Source: Pseudeuparius sepicola
Lineage: Eukaryota > Arthropoda > Insecta > Coleoptera > Anthribidae
Assembly (NCBI GenBank): GCA_963920635.1
Contig: OY987307.1
Location: 6,014,001-6,078,000, forward strand
Direction of reading: 5' to 3'
Length of the DNA stretch: 64,000 bases
This document shows positions 18,589-28,559 of this stretch, in pieces. The notes below the pieces were generated by a model. That model did not search any database, was not told the origin of the DNA, and saw nothing but the letters and a program-made list of their open reading frames with translations. Positions within the stretch are counted from its first letter, which is position 1. Every line of letters begins with the position of its first letter. A program made the translations under genes and the position numbers.

Positions 18589-18983
18589 CTCTCACTCAGT
18601 AATATTCTTACTATTTCAATAAATAATTTTGCTACTAGCAATGAAGAACATATAGTAATGTAGTAAATTAGTGGTACAAATGTGAGGTCTTTTATATGTT
18701 GTTCTTGACTGAGTTCTCTGGGTGTGACCATTGTGGGCGTGGTGGAAGGTGGGATCTCCCTCCACACACTTTCAGCAATCGTATGATTTTGTACGGCTCG
18801 AAGTTTAAATTGTGTAGCATTTTTAGGTAGGCTTGCTACCAAAATTTTTTCAACTACCGTCTTAAATGGGAAACATTTTTTATCCTGGTCGCAAATAGAT
18901 ACCTTAGCATCTTCAGGGTTGTAAATATAGAACACATTATTTATTAGTGAGAACAATATAATGTGACCCAATCTCAGCAACAT
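18561..18983 (-). CDS. Small membrane protein with conserved C-terminal anchor
   Basis: A 140-residue protein with a hydrophobic N-terminus (LGHIILFSLINNVFYIY), a polar region with two N-x-T sites, and a C-terminal membrane segment (YYITICSSLLVAKLFIEIV). The 45713-46132 protein of Polinton C has the same layout and the shared CSSLL core. It could be an envelope, spike-associated or membrane-remodelling protein; the family is not recognised. It has its own TATA/initiator promoter and runs into the IAP gene. Confidence 0.6.
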   Translation of the reverse strand: MLLRLGHIILFSLINNVFYIYNPEDAKVSICDQDKKCFPFKTVVEKILVASLPKNATQFKLRAVQNHTIAESVWREIPPSTTPTMVTPRELSQEQHIKDLTFVPLIYYITICSSLLVAKLFIEIVRILLSERWSIITRVF

Positions 18984-18995
18984 CTTGATTATAAC

Positions 18996-19028
18996 TGAAA
19001 TGTCTCGATAAATGTTCTTTTATATATG
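18996..19028 (-). promoter_or_regulatory. TATA/initiator promoter of membrane protein and IAP
   Basis: On the minus strand CATATATAAAAGAAC is followed by TTTCAGTTAT, then the ATG at 18983. Spacing fits an insect core promoter. Confidence 0.55.
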
Positions 19029-19033
19029 AGGAA

Positions 19034-20269
19034 CTACATTAAATCTCGTACAGTTTCACTTAAAGGTAAATATTCCATTGCGCAGTCATGAATAATTATG
19101 CAGTAGGCTCGAGTTCTATCAGGAAACCCACTGCTGTTTTCTATGTCCAGCTTAACGTCAACTGTGTTTAATTTTATAGATTCACTCCGGCGAGAACAGT
19201 CAATGACAAACAAGGTTGCATTATCTTTGTAATCTGCATAGCTAAGTAGCGGTCGACTCTCCCCCACATTCATATAACTTGAATAAAATTCCACATAACT
19301 GTGATAGGCCTCCAGAAAGTCGTTACCATCAAAATTCAACCTCTGACGTTCGAATGGAAAATATTCACCGTTTACAATTAATCTCACATCTGTCGTATCT
19401 ATGTGATCAAATGCCGTGGGATTTTTTTTTGAATTCTCATTGCGATTAGTCTGAAATCCCACGATGACGTACCGAGGAGTTGACACTGCTGCAGATGACT
19501 TTACAGCCCATATTTCTCTTCGGGAGTTTACAGTAAGATTTGGCAATTCGTGTAACTCCCACTTACGGAACGCAATTATAATTGGACGATCAACTTTTAT
19601 AGATTTAAGGAGATCCAATCTAATCATATCATTCGGCTGAATATGTTTAACTTTTAATTCAATGTTGGAAATTGTTATTTCTGCAGTTATGGCAGGAAGC
19701 GGGGTTGCAGCGTCTTGGGTTAGTAATAAAGCATTGTTATCATTTCGAGCTCGTATTAATCTCACTGTTTGTTTGCCGCAAATTGCCATCTGATAATCGT
19801 TGAATATTCCAAACAGATGTTTTAGCGGTATTCTTACATTGAATGTTCCATCATTGTTGACAGCGAAAGATTTATCGACCCCAGCCCAGCTCGCTGTTGA
19901 CATATATTTTTCGTCACTAGTAGTATAGCAAAGATACGATCTGATTGTGCTTACAATTCCCGGGTTTCTCACTACCTCCACTTCTTTACCATTTAGTTCG
20001 TAAGAAATAGAATCGAAGAGAAATGCCCCCGCATTGTTGGATAGTTTACAATCTCCGGCACCAGTTTTCTTAGTCACTGCACCTTTGACAAAAATTGAAG
20101 CATCGTACATCAATAACCATGCATCACCCTGATTAATGGTTATTTCCACAATATCATTATTCCTGAATGACTTTACAAATGGGTAATAGGTGCGCTTCTC
20201 TAAACGTTGGATAGATTCATCATATTTGGGAGTGCGATGCACATTAAACACTTGAGGTGTTAGGGACAT
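19034..20269 (-). CDS. mcp: Major capsid protein (double jelly-roll)
   Basis: A 411-residue Polinton major capsid protein, the hexon-like pseudohexamer subunit. Conserved blocks shared with the Polinton C copy include FDSISYELNGKEV, PLKHLFGIFNDYQ, FRKWELHELPNLTVN, VIVGFQTNRNENSKK and LSETVRDLM at the end. ATG 20269 is preferred because the upstream codon at 20275 is TTG and the Polinton C copy starts at the matching MSL. It overlaps the end of the small basic protein gene, and lies in a penton-basic-MCP order also kept in Polinton C. Confidence 0.9.
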   Translation of the reverse strand: MSLTPQVFNVHRTPKYDESIQRLEKRTYYPFVKSFRNNDIVEITINQGDAWLLMYDASIFVKGAVTKKTGAGDCKLSNNAGAFLFDSISYELNGKEVEVVRNPGIVSTIRSYLCYTTSDEKYMSTASWAGVDKSFAVNNDGTFNVRIPLKHLFGIFNDYQMAICGKQTVRLIRARNDNNALLLTQDAATPLPAITAEITISNIELKVKHIQPNDMIRLDLLKSIKVDRPIIIAFRKWELHELPNLTVNSRREIWAVKSSAAVSTPRYVIVGFQTNRNENSKKNPTAFDHIDTTDVRLIVNGEYFPFERQRLNFDGNDFLEAYHSYVEFYSSYMNVGESRPLLSYADYKDNATLFVIDCSRRSESIKLNTVDVKLDIENSSGFPDRTRAYCIIIHDCAMEYLPLSETVRDLM

Positions 20270-20408
20270 AGCCAAGTGCTTTTAGAAATTGCTGATTTTC
20301 CAACGAGAGCCGACCTGCACCCTTCCGTGAAATCTTTACTAGTGAGTTTTTACAGCGTTGTGATTGTCTTTTATACGGTTGATATCTGTCACCAAAAACC
20401 AAAACCAT
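20244..20408 (-). CDS. Small basic protein between penton and capsid genes
   Basis: A 54-residue Lys/Arg-rich protein (MVLVFGDRYQPYKRQS ... FLKALGYVP). Polinton C encodes a matching 65-residue protein at 47953-48150 (GLVFGEG ... NILKSLGYN) in the same slot, also overlapping the capsid start. Conserved ends and position support a real gene. A basic, small virion core or cement protein is possible; I do not recognise the family. Confidence 0.6.
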   Translation of the reverse strand: MVLVFGDRYQPYKRQSQRCKNSLVKISRKGAGRLSLENQQFLKALGYVPNTSSV

Positions 20409-20435
20409 TTTGTTTCTGATCGAACTCAAAAAATT

Positions 20436-21146
20436 TTATACACGCTTCAACTCCAACCGCACAATTATTTCCTCACCTCTAAAATTTACAGGGTGAAAGT
20501 TCTGATCGAGAATAGTTAACGTTAAATTATGAATCTCACGATTTGCAACTGGCATATACACCAAATTTTTCGGAGACTCGTCTATGGCGTAACCAGGATC
20601 ACTGCTAACTGCAAACTCGTAAATCGTATGAGTTGGTTGATTTTTATAGTATGCTCCAGATGTTACGTTACAATCTATATGTATAGTTCTGACCTTCACG
20701 ATGTTTACAGATATATCAGAAGTATGCAATTGACCAGACTCTAATAGACTAGGAGAAAACCCTAACACATGAGCAATAGAATCTGTTGGTCGAAAATCTA
20801 CTGTATATTTATCACTGTAAATTTCGCACTGTAAGGTGCTATTATTAGCCTTTATTGAAATTGGATTTTTCTGATCAGATTCCTCTTTTCTTAAAGCGCG
20901 AACTATGTACGCTTCTAGAGCCTCAATTTCATACGACCCTGTGGGAATCACTAAACAATTGCGATATCCATCAGCGTTTATATAATAAAATTTGTTGACA
21001 CCAACATCTATATTGGGTATGCTGTTATATGTGTGTAATCCTAGGAGTGCCAAACCATACTCAACATCTGGTTCTAAATGTATAGGAATATTAAAGTCAA
21101 TAGATAGTGTTGAAGTAAATCCATGCAGGGTGAACAGCAGCGACAT
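20436..21146 (-). CDS. Penton-like minor capsid protein
   Basis: A 236-residue protein starting MSLLFTLHGF. Blocks shared with the Polinton C copy are LALLG, IPTGSYEIEALEAYI, LQCEIYSDKYTVDFRP, RTIHIDCNVTSGAYY and NFRGEEIIVRLE. This matches the single-jelly-roll minor capsid (penton) protein expected next to the major capsid gene in Polintons. An upstream in-frame extension begins with GTG and is absent from Polinton C, so the inner ATG is used. Confidence 0.8.
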   Translation of the reverse strand: MSLLFTLHGFTSTLSIDFNIPIHLEPDVEYGLALLGLHTYNSIPNIDVGVNKFYYINADGYRNCLVIPTGSYEIEALEAYIVRALRKEESDQKNPISIKANNSTLQCEIYSDKYTVDFRPTDSIAHVLGFSPSLLESGQLHTSDISVNIVKVRTIHIDCNVTSGAYYKNQPTHTIYEFAVSSDPGYAIDESPKNLVYMPVANREIHNLTLTILDQNFHPVNFRGEEIIVRLELKRV

Positions 21147-21232
21147 GATTGACGAATCTTCTCCACAACTACCACTTTTATAGGCCTCGACCACAAACAA
21201 TAAAAAACATACAAACAAATAATATTTTATTT

Positions 21233-21334
21233 TCACAATTTTACACTTTTAAACTTTTTATTTAACTCATACATAATAATCATGTTTTTCAGCTTTTCCA
21301 ATTCTTCGATATGGCGACGTAGACTCACGTTCAT
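21233..21334 (-). CDS. Tiny ORF overlapping the OB-fold-like gene
   Basis: A 33-residue frame (MNVSLRRHIEELEKLKNMII then MYELNKKFK) starts inside the stop of the OB-fold-like gene (ATGA overlap). Polinton C has a 53-residue counterpart at 43412-43573, also ATGA-overlapping, with EIKMYEINKK. Conservation of overlap and of the MYE(L/I)NKK motif suggests a real coiled-coil micropeptide. Confidence 0.5.
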   Translation of the reverse strand: MNVSLRRHIEELEKLKNMIIMYELNKKFKSVKL

Positions 21335-21624
21335 TCTTCAGAAAATATAATATTAGTCGATATACCAACAGGTCCCAAGCTTGTTAAAAAGTACCTTTTG
21401 TTATCATCATTCAACTCATCTATACGTTCTTGAGTTAATTTATCCGTAAACCTCTGCGGTAGAATCATCTTGAAGTCTTCAAATTCCACAACCACCTTTT
21501 CACCATACTTAGTATTTATTCTCTTAAAACTCTGAATCTCAAACTTTTCATTTACTTCCAAATCTCCAACGTTCACCAGATTTTTCTGCAGCAAGTTCTT
21601 ATTTAAATTGTTTATGAAGGACAT
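21331..21624 (-). CDS. Small OB-fold-like protein, putative ssDNA-binding
   Basis: A 97-residue protein (MSFINNLNKN start) with the pattern FEIQSFKRINTKYGEKVVVE, DFKMILPQRFTDKL, YFLTSLGP. Homologues occur at 43104-43415 (Polinton C), 32110-32409 and 50700-51020 (the small element). The run of beta strands with an FG/YG-E turn could suit an OB-fold nucleic-acid-binding protein; that is inference, no database comparison was made. The ATG at 21624 aligns with the other copies; the longer frame upstream lacks an ATG. A TTATATAGGC TATA box and TTCAGC initiator lie just upstream on this strand. Confidence 0.6.
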   Translation of the reverse strand: MSFINNLNKNLLQKNLVNVGDLEVNEKFEIQSFKRINTKYGEKVVVEFEDFKMILPQRFTDKLTQERIDELNDDNKRYFLTSLGPVGISTNIIFSEE

Positions 21625-21656
21625 GTTGAGTTTGTTGACAATATTCGCTGAACCTT

Positions 21657-21845
21657 GCCTATATAATGTTGGGACCTCCCCACCCCAGAGTAGGGGTGGA
21701 CCCCACCCTCCCCCAAACCCTATGAGAGCATGACGCCACAACCCCTATGAGAGTATGACGCCAACCGAAAACCCCTATGAGAGTATGACGCCAAACTTGT
21801 TGAGACAGGTTTGGCGTCATGGTCTCATAGTCTTACTGCCAAATT
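21657..21845. repeat. Right terminal region of Polinton A with short direct and inverted repeats
   Basis: CCTATGAGAGTATGACGCCA occurs three times in direct orientation (about 21720-21795, first copy with one change), followed by the near-inverse TTTGGCGTCATGGTCTCATAG at 21810-21831. A C-rich segment precedes it. No genes of the element lie beyond. This is probably the inner or outer part of the terminal inverted repeat. Confidence 0.55.
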
Positions 21846-22520
21846 ATGGATTGTTATCGAAAGGATTTAAAATTTGAGATTTTTCAGAAAATATTTTGTG
21901 ATGCTAGATTTCTTGTCAACCCTTTTCTTCCAGATAAAGTCCCAACGCTATCCACGTGTGATTGATCGACTCAGATATATCCACCTGATATATTCAGTTA
22001 TTTACTCTTAGCATGATTCGTTGGCGATGTATATGATCTAAATGAATTCCATAAATTTTCGAGTAGTGTATAATTATAAACCATTCCAACGATTAACTAT
22101 TATAAATCATATGCAACTAGCCTATGTCAATAAATTATATAAACTAGCTATATTATTAATACAAAACCACATATGGTACTACAATTTCTAAGTTAACAAT
22201 TAACTAGTAGCAATTCATTAACTTATCATATGACTAACCTACAATATATAATTAAACATTTCTAAACCTATTCAGTAACAATATGAAACTACAGCTATTA
22301 CTACATTTATTGGTGAAACTAAACCTATATAGTATCAATACAAAACTACATCTTGTAACACAATTTCTAAACAACCGATTAGCATAGTAGTAATACATTA
22401 ATCAATTATATGTAGCTAACGTACATTTAATGATGAGTTGTATTAAACTAAAATACATTTATAAACCTATATAGTAGTACATTTAACTAATAAATGTAAT
22501 TATAGATAACTACAATTTTA
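21846..22520. other. AT-rich degenerate repeat spacer between Polintons A and B
   Basis: No supported ORF. Loose repeats of AAACCTATATAGTA and ACAATTTCTAA-type words with roughly 100-130 base spacing suggest a decayed satellite. Confidence 0.4.
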
Positions 22521-22524
22521 ATAA

Positions 22525-24240
22525 TTAGTGAAAAATTCTATGCTCGAAATAATTTTTCCATATTAAGCTTTCATCATCAGTAAATCCAAGTATATCCTTC
22601 AATAGCTTACTATATAAATAATTACACCATTTGAAAATAATGGCCCCATGGGAGTGGGGGCTTAACGCTATCTTCGCTTGTGTTATGGAGTAAACGGTAT
22701 GTTTGATGGATCGGATTAAATTCTTATTAACTGTTTTCAGCATATTTTCCTCTAGACACTGTGCATAACCTTCAAATGTTTTTTTTTAATAACAGATTTC
22801 TCGATACCGTTCGCTTTCTTTGTAATACCACTGTGTAACATTATTTCAGATATTTCTTCGTCAGTAAAACCATTTTCCCGCAGCTTACTCATTCTCATAT
22901 TATCACTCTCGTTAACTTTAAATTTATACATTTTTGATCGCAGACCCACAAAAGCAGTCATAATTTGTCCATTGTTTTCATCTTTCATCATTTTTTTTGT
23001 TTACCAGAGGTATTCCATACTCGTTATTTGACGAATAATCGCTGGTGTCAAAATATTTATGACAGTCTCGACGAATAACTTCGTAAATGTCCATATTTTG
23101 AATTTCATAAATTAATGAGTCAGTGTCCGTATATAAAATGGTACAATTTTCCCCTAACTGAGGTAGCATATAGCCATACTGAAAATCGTAGATAGTAGTT
23201 TTCGCAAGATCCAAAATACTCATCCCAACGTAAATTGGCTTATTCATGAATACTTCAGATTTGTTTAATTCAATTACAACAAGGTTTTCATTGAAAATCA
23301 TAGCAGACTCCATCGTTTTTCCAAATACAGCACTATTAAGAAGCTTGTAGAGATCTTTCTCAAAAGCACTGGTGGATTGGGCACGAAGACGGGTATTTAA
23401 GTCTATGTAACTTTTCAACCAAGCACATTGTTTAAACTCTAGGACTCTGTGTACTTTCTTCATTACAAGACCGTTTGCTAAAACTTGTTTAAGTGCTCTG
23501 TAGTGAATTACATATTTTTCCTTGTTGTAGAGGGTAGCCACTAATTTTACACCTGCACCATGCTGTCGATGTTCTCGACAGAACGGTAGATCTTTATGTT
23601 TATCATGAAGGGACTGGATACTCTAGATCAACTTCCAGGAAATAGCCCCTGTCAGAATTGTCATCCAGTTTTTCGATATTCAAGCTCTGAATCACAATAT
23701 CATCTAACCTAAATCCACAGAAAGGAAGAGCCTGCGACATAGCCCAGTCATATTGATTATTAATATCAAAGTAACTTAAATATGTGGTAGGTTTCTGCGG
23801 ATCATAGTTGAGCATGTATTTATTATTCGCAGTGACACGTCGCTTGGAGCATTGCCTGAGTCCCCCACGTACCCCTCTCTACAAACATTACTTGATCAAT
23901 ATCTGTTAACAACTCTACTCCACTTTTGTGTACTTTAACATTGAATCCCATGTGTACCCCGGTAATGTGTAGTAGTGAGCGGGATCTAGCTTGTGAGTTC
24001 TCATGCAGCTAGCTGTAAATGCTTCGAATACGTCAGCTAGAAGCAATATATCTGTTTTCAAATATAAGTCAGCATAATCTTTTAAAGTTGCATTCAAATT
24101 CGTTCCACACTTTCTGTGCGTGAACATACTCTTTTTCATATATCGATCTTTCCTCCAGTTTGCTATAAAAACAGTCCTTAGGAGGCAGCTGACTGTGGCT
24201 TAATTTCTCCATACAATCCATAAAATCATATGGAAATAAA
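22525..24240 (-). pseudogene. Polinton B polymerase, C-terminal half (decayed)
   Basis: Consecutive minus-strand fragments in shifting frames match the Polinton A polymerase in order: YADLYLKTDILLLADVFEAF, HYYTLPGYTWDSMLKYT, a diverged Pol A block (FDINNQYDWAM where A has DVNNLYGWAM), [14 protein letters not shown] (Pol B), [12 protein letters not shown] (Pol C), [20 protein letters not shown] and the C-terminal tail. Several frameshifts and deletions, and the altered Pol A block, mean it is dead. It connects with the N-terminal half at 28560-30483; the break falls right after the LLTR block. Confidence 0.85.
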
Positions 24241-24332
24241 AATAACTTACGTTTCGCAGGCGATGGATGCCGCTCCTCTCCTCCGGGGGCGGCGGAGGCG
24301 CCGCCGCAACAACAATAACAACGAAAATAAAA
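24241..24332. other. GCC-rich junction of inserted DNA
   Basis: A short, very GC-rich run (GGCGGCGGAGGCGCCGCCGC) borders the DNA inserted in polB. The other border at 28467-28560 is also GC-rich with GTCGGAGG repeats. Confidence 0.35.
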
Positions 24333-25660
24333 CTAACTAAAAATAAAATTTTTAGGGAGTATATTGTTTATATAATGATATAAAAATGACACCATCTCGT
24401 TTGGCGACGTTCGAGCTGAAGTTTCATCGTACAAATAAAAGTGTGCTTGATTTGTCTTACCAGAATGAACGCAGAAATTGTATGTCCACAACTGGCGTTT
24501 ATAGAAAGCTTCCCCAGCAGGAATTTTTGGAAGAGGAAGGTTTTGCTGGAAGTCAAAAGTCAAAACTTCGACTTCATCGTTATTCTTGCACAAGATAGTT
24601 TTCTCTTTCAGCTCCTTGAAAAACAAATCGGCCTTAGCTTCATGAACCTGCTTTTTCTGCTTCTAACTCTTTCCTTTCATTTTCGACTAGGGTTACATCT
24701 TTAAGTTTGTTATGCAAGATGTCACATTTTTTGCAATTATCCGAGCGAGGTGAGCCAAAACTGTAGTTGAAGTTCTGCTTGAAATATCGATAATAAAAGT
24801 CATAGGGTACTTTAGGTTTATATTCAGGGTTACTGACACTTTCCGGTTCATACAGTTCCAAATAGAGCGCATGCATTCTCATTACATTTAGATCGACGGG
24901 ACTTGTTTCTACTATAATGAGACTCACGCCTTGGAAAGCTCTTGATATGCATGCTCATATTTTGCAGTATATCCCTTGATTTTCGGTTGGGTCTACTTTT
25001 ATGTTTTCCTTTGTTGCTACTTGGTGCTGCGATATGCCACGAAAAGTTTGAGCAGTGAGGTCCACACGTTTCCTTGATATGCCGTGGATTGAACCAAAAG
25101 CATGTCTACAAACTCGTTTTGATAGTTTGCCTAGCCTTACAAAATACTTGTGAGAACAAGTACGACCTTGTCTCTGATTAGTTTTTTACGAGTTCTTTGA
25201 ATAGGAGTAGTTTGAATCAACCCTCCCAAATGTTTTGCAAATTTCTGTCTCCTATTTTGTGGAACTTTTCTAGGACGGCGTTTCTTGTTTCTTCATCCAC
25301 ACTCTGAAAACACTTGTACCTGCAGTTGCAGTTCGATCCAGTTGATCTCGGTCCCTTCTGTACTCCTTTCCACTTCGTATATATTTTTCCTTCTGCAATA
25401 GCTTTTTTATTCACATTTCTTCTCCAGGCAGCAGGATTGGCATTTTTTCTATATTTGGTTACAGGAACTGTGGGCTCCTCAGTGGGCTCATTGTTGTCAA
25501 CAGGTTCAATAGTTTCTTGTTCCAAGTAGATACGTTTTTTCTATGGTCGCTTCTTCCTGGATAAAGGTCCCGCTGCATCAATACCAGAAGTCTCGTCAGA
25601 GCTTGTAGACTCGTATTCCGACTCACTAGCGCTAAATGGAACTAACTCAGTTTCACTCAT
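24333..25660 (-). pseudogene. Multicopy transposon-type ORF, degraded
   Basis: Minus-strand fragments run from an acidic Ser/Glu-rich start near 25660 (SASESEYESTSSDETSG) through NPAAWRRNVNKK and a Cys/Lys-rich block (CNCRYKCFQSVDEETRNAV), to YDFYYRYFKQNFNYSFGSPR, NCKKCDILHNK, then FDFQQNLPLPKIPAGEAFYK and ETSARTSPNEMVSFLYHYI. I recognise this as a widely repeated insect ORF usually ending in a DDE-like nuclease region, which is missing here. In-frame stops and frameshifts are present. I cannot name the superfamily. Confidence 0.5.
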
Positions 25661-26130
25661 TTTTAAAAAGCGTCAACGAACCACGGAACCGCGTGGTAAA
25701 CGCATGGAACGCAGTAATGAGACTAACAACAGGTCGAAACAAATCAGACGCCGGCTCAATGCAGACGGCATTGCACGAAACCCAACGAGCTCTCACGATC
25801 GTTTGGTGCAAAAAGGATGCAGGACCGGAGCTGCACCCTTCTTGCACCAAACTACTGAGGAGGCAGATACATAAAGTAAAGACGATCTCGGATGGCGAAG
25901 TCCCCAATAAATTATCAGAGTGCGATGCACTATCTTGCCTCTTATTTCAACCCATAACATTGCAGTAGCCTTAAATCTGTCAGGCAGGTAAAGACATACG
26001 TTCTTGTTCCCTTACAGGACTTTGTGGGTTGCGGAGAGAATAGGTAGAGAAAAGGTAGGTCATATTTGTTTGGCTGGCCCATCTCTATTCACAGGTACGG
26101 ATTCCAAATAATTATATTTTACCTATTTAC
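25661..26130. other. Noncoding spacer within nested transposons
   Basis: No supported gene. A plus-strand open frame at 25636-25968 has no recognisable domain and lies opposite the start of the transposon ORF. Confidence 0.3.
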
Positions 26131-26262
26131 CTAGATTGGTAACTAAACTTGCTTTTTATGTAAATAATTCTATTTGTCCACTGAAGTTTATCATTTACCT
26201 AGATGGGTAACTAAACTTGCTTTTTATGCAAATAATTCTATTTGTCCACTGAAGTTTATCTG
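26131..26262. repeat. About 70-bp direct repeat
   Basis: ATTTACCTAGATTGGTAACT and the following TAAACTTGCTTTTTATG...TCTATTTGTCCACTGAAG block occur twice in tandem with few differences. Confidence 0.8.
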
Positions 26263-26343
26263 TATTTTTGAAACACTTTAAAAATAAAATTTCATCTGTA
26301 ATACTAGGTATATTAATAAATAATAAAACGCCAAGAACATTTA

Positions 26344-27017
26344 TTAAATATCGTTATCAAAACTTAAATCTAAAATACTTTCATCGGAGGAATCGCTATT
26401 TAAATTTATTGCAATGGGCTGAATTTCTCGGTCTAAAATACGTTCTTTTTGCCAATAATCTTTAATAACATTTTCTGTATGTTTAATGCAATTTTGCCAC
26501 GTTTCAGTAGTAACAGTGCCCAGTGATTTCTTCCACAATGATACAACAGTTTCGTCATCATGTTTCTGTTCGAGAACTATATTTTTATTATAAAAACTTT
26601 TACATTGTGCCCATATCAGCTCTATTGCATTAAACATACAGTGATATGGCGGAAGTCTTAAAACTTGGTGGCCCATTTTGTAAATAATTTCATCAGTTAC
26701 ATTTGATACATTGGATTTATAATTTTTAACATAACCTAGTAGTTCACATTTCAAAGAATTCTCAGGAAAATTAATATTCTTGTGTCTCAACCAGTCACAA
26801 ATATCTGCTTTTTTGTACTTGAATTTGGACTTTTGTCAGAAAGCCTTGAATGGTAACTTGCATTATCCATTATTATGAGGCTTGGCTTCTCAAGTCTTGG
26901 TAAAAGTTGTTCTTCTAACCATTTTTCGAACATCTCTGCGTTCATGTTGTCATGGTAATCAGCACTTTTGTTTTTGGTAGCAAATATCAGTTCAGCTCCA
27001 TCTAACAGGTGGACCAA
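26344..27017 (-). pseudogene. IS630/Tc1-like DDE transposase fragment
   Basis: Fragments NMNAEMFEKWLEEQLLPRL, PSLIIMDNASYHSRL, LRLPPYHCMFNAIELIWAQC and a C-terminal helical region are diagnostic of the DDE_3-type transposases: the second catalytic Asp is in MDNASYH and the third acidic residue in the NAIELIW segment (Glu). The frame is broken between the two halves (about 26787). The N-terminal DNA-binding half is absent, truncated where the mariner-type fragment begins. Confidence 0.8.
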
Positions 27018-27059
27018 AAGAAGTCATCCGATGTTGTTCGGCTCTCATTTTTTTTCTAA

Positions 27060-27630
27060 ATGAAAAACTTCGATTCTGTTTTTGGATTATGTTTATTTGA
27101 ACCTTTAGAATTTTATTGGTTAAGTCGAGAAGATGATATCGGCCAAATGGGCGCCGCCACAATTGATTGCTATACGGGCTCGTTTTATGGCATTTTTCAT
27201 CACTTCGACGAGAACTTCGGGAGACAGATTCTCGCACTCGTGTCGAATGTTGTCCTTGAGGGCTTCCAGGGTCTCGGGCTTGTTCACGTAAACACGGGAC
27301 TTCAAAAAACCCCACAAAAAAAAGTCTGGAACGGTTAAATCGGGCGATTTTGCGGGCCAGTGCAAATCGCCAAAACGAGAGATGAGGCGACCCGGGAACG
27401 CCGCCTTCAGAATATCGGTTGTGGATCGCGCAGTGTGTGCCGTTGCTCCGTCCTGTTGGAACCACATGTCCTCCAGTCCTAATTCGTTCAATTGCGGCAG
27501 AAAAAACTCGGTTAACATGGCCCTATAGCGCGCACCGTCCACTGTTGTCGTTTAAATAGCGGCGTCCTCGAAAAAAAAATGGCCCGATGACTCCTCCAGC
27601 GTGAACAGCGCACCAGAGTTCTGACAGATT
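27060..27630 (-). pseudogene. Mariner-type (DUF4817/DDE_3) transposase fragment
   Basis: The frame covers the catalytic C-terminal half: AGGVIGPFFF, MWFQQDGATAHTARSTTD with the second Asp, DLHWPAKSPDLTVPDFFLWG with the third Asp, and a regular C-terminus. The upstream part changes frame near 27540 and is cut off by a LINE fragment, so it is inactive. Confidence 0.8.
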
Positions 27631-28060
27631 ATCAACTAGTTGCCCATAATAGACCTTATAATTTCTAGGAAGACAACTCTGATTGATGTGGCCATCCCAA
27701 ACAACAACAAAGTGCGTGTGAAGCATGCCAAGAAAATCGCGAAGTACAGAGACTTGGAGGAGCAAATAAATGGCGATGGCAAATGGAGAGCGTCCAGACG
27801 ATTCCAATCATCCTTTCAACAACGGGTGTTATACCAAAAAGTTTGCTGAAGAACATCAAAGAGCTGGACCTAACTGAAAATCTTTACAGGTGTCCATGCA
27901 GAAAGCGGCACTACTAGCGACAGCCCGAACATTCAGAAAATTGATGGGGAGTGCAGGAACACCCAACAACGTCAATGCCACCTAAGGCCCGATAACATGG
28001 CAAGGGTCTCGCCCGAGCCAGGTCCTTATGGTATCCGGGATTCCTGGAACGCCGCTGGGA
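27631..28060 (+). pseudogene. 3' end of a LINE reverse-transcriptase ORF
   Basis: The frame DLIISRKTTLIDVAIPNNNK then KHAKKIAKYRDLEEQI is typical of the region downstream of the RT domain in insect non-LTR retrotransposons. A shifted frame continues with TENLYRCMQKAALLATAR-like residues. It is a truncated, frameshifted remnant. Confidence 0.6.
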
Positions 28061-28179
28061 TGGTGCCAATCATGGCGATGTACATTCTGAAAAAGAAAGG
28101 AAAGAGCGAAATTACTAAATCGTCGACTACCTACCATCTATGGTATAATACGTGGCAACTCCGGCGGAGTATATCAGGC

Positions 28180-28450
28180 GTCGTCGAAAATAAAAAAATT
28201 AATGTTAGAAAAAATATTGTCTTCGAAAAAATTTGTTAAACAATATCGTCCGCAAAAAATAAATGTTAGAAAAAATATCGCCCGCAAAAAATAAATGTTA
28301 GAAAAAATATCGACAGTAAAAAATAAATGTTAGAAAAAATATTGTACGCAAAAAATAAATGTTAGAAAAAATATTGTCCTCGAAAAAAAAAATGTTGGAA
28401 AACATATCTTCCGCAAAGAATAAATGTTAGCAAAAATATTTTCCAAATAA
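28180..28450. repeat. Minisatellite, about 32-34 bp unit, eight or so copies
   Basis: AAATAAATGTTAGAAAAAATAT followed by a short variable (T/C)G(T/C)CC(G/T)C linker repeats in tandem. Confidence 0.9.
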
Positions 28451-28466
28451 ATAATTGTGTTCAATC

Positions 28467-28515
28467 GGAGAGTCCGTCGGAGGGTCCGTCGGAGGCTCCG
28501 ACGGAGGGGAATTCC
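28467..28515. repeat. GTCGGAGG short tandem repeat at insertion border
   Basis: GTCCGTCGGAGG-type units repeat about four times directly next to the polB N-terminal fragment, in a GC-rich tract unlike the neighbouring AT-rich DNA. Confidence 0.7.
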
Positions 28516-28559
28516 CGGCAGACCGCCGCTAGCCCGCTCGGCCAGGACCGGCGGCGACT

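Larger units (their letters stand above)
1..21840. mobile_element. Polinton A (Maverick/adintovirus-like), left end outside window
   Basis: This block holds the full Polinton hallmark set: protein-primed DNA polymerase B, retroviral-type integrase, FtsK/HerA-type packaging ATPase, adenain-like protease, double-jelly-roll major capsid protein and penton-like protein. All these frames are open. The right end is placed near 21.84 kb because a cluster of short inverted and direct repeats lies there and coding stops. The left inverted repeat is not in the window. Assigning 132-1291 and 6765-7307 to the same element is inference from gene content and from the absence of another terminus between them. 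The 1.3-9.8 kb stretch contains a MITE and satellites, so the element may be composite. Confidence 0.75.

Noticed and set aside
20436..21236. Penton-like protein with signal peptide extension
   Set aside because: The extension begins with GTG, overlaps another conserved micro-ORF and is absent from the second copy.
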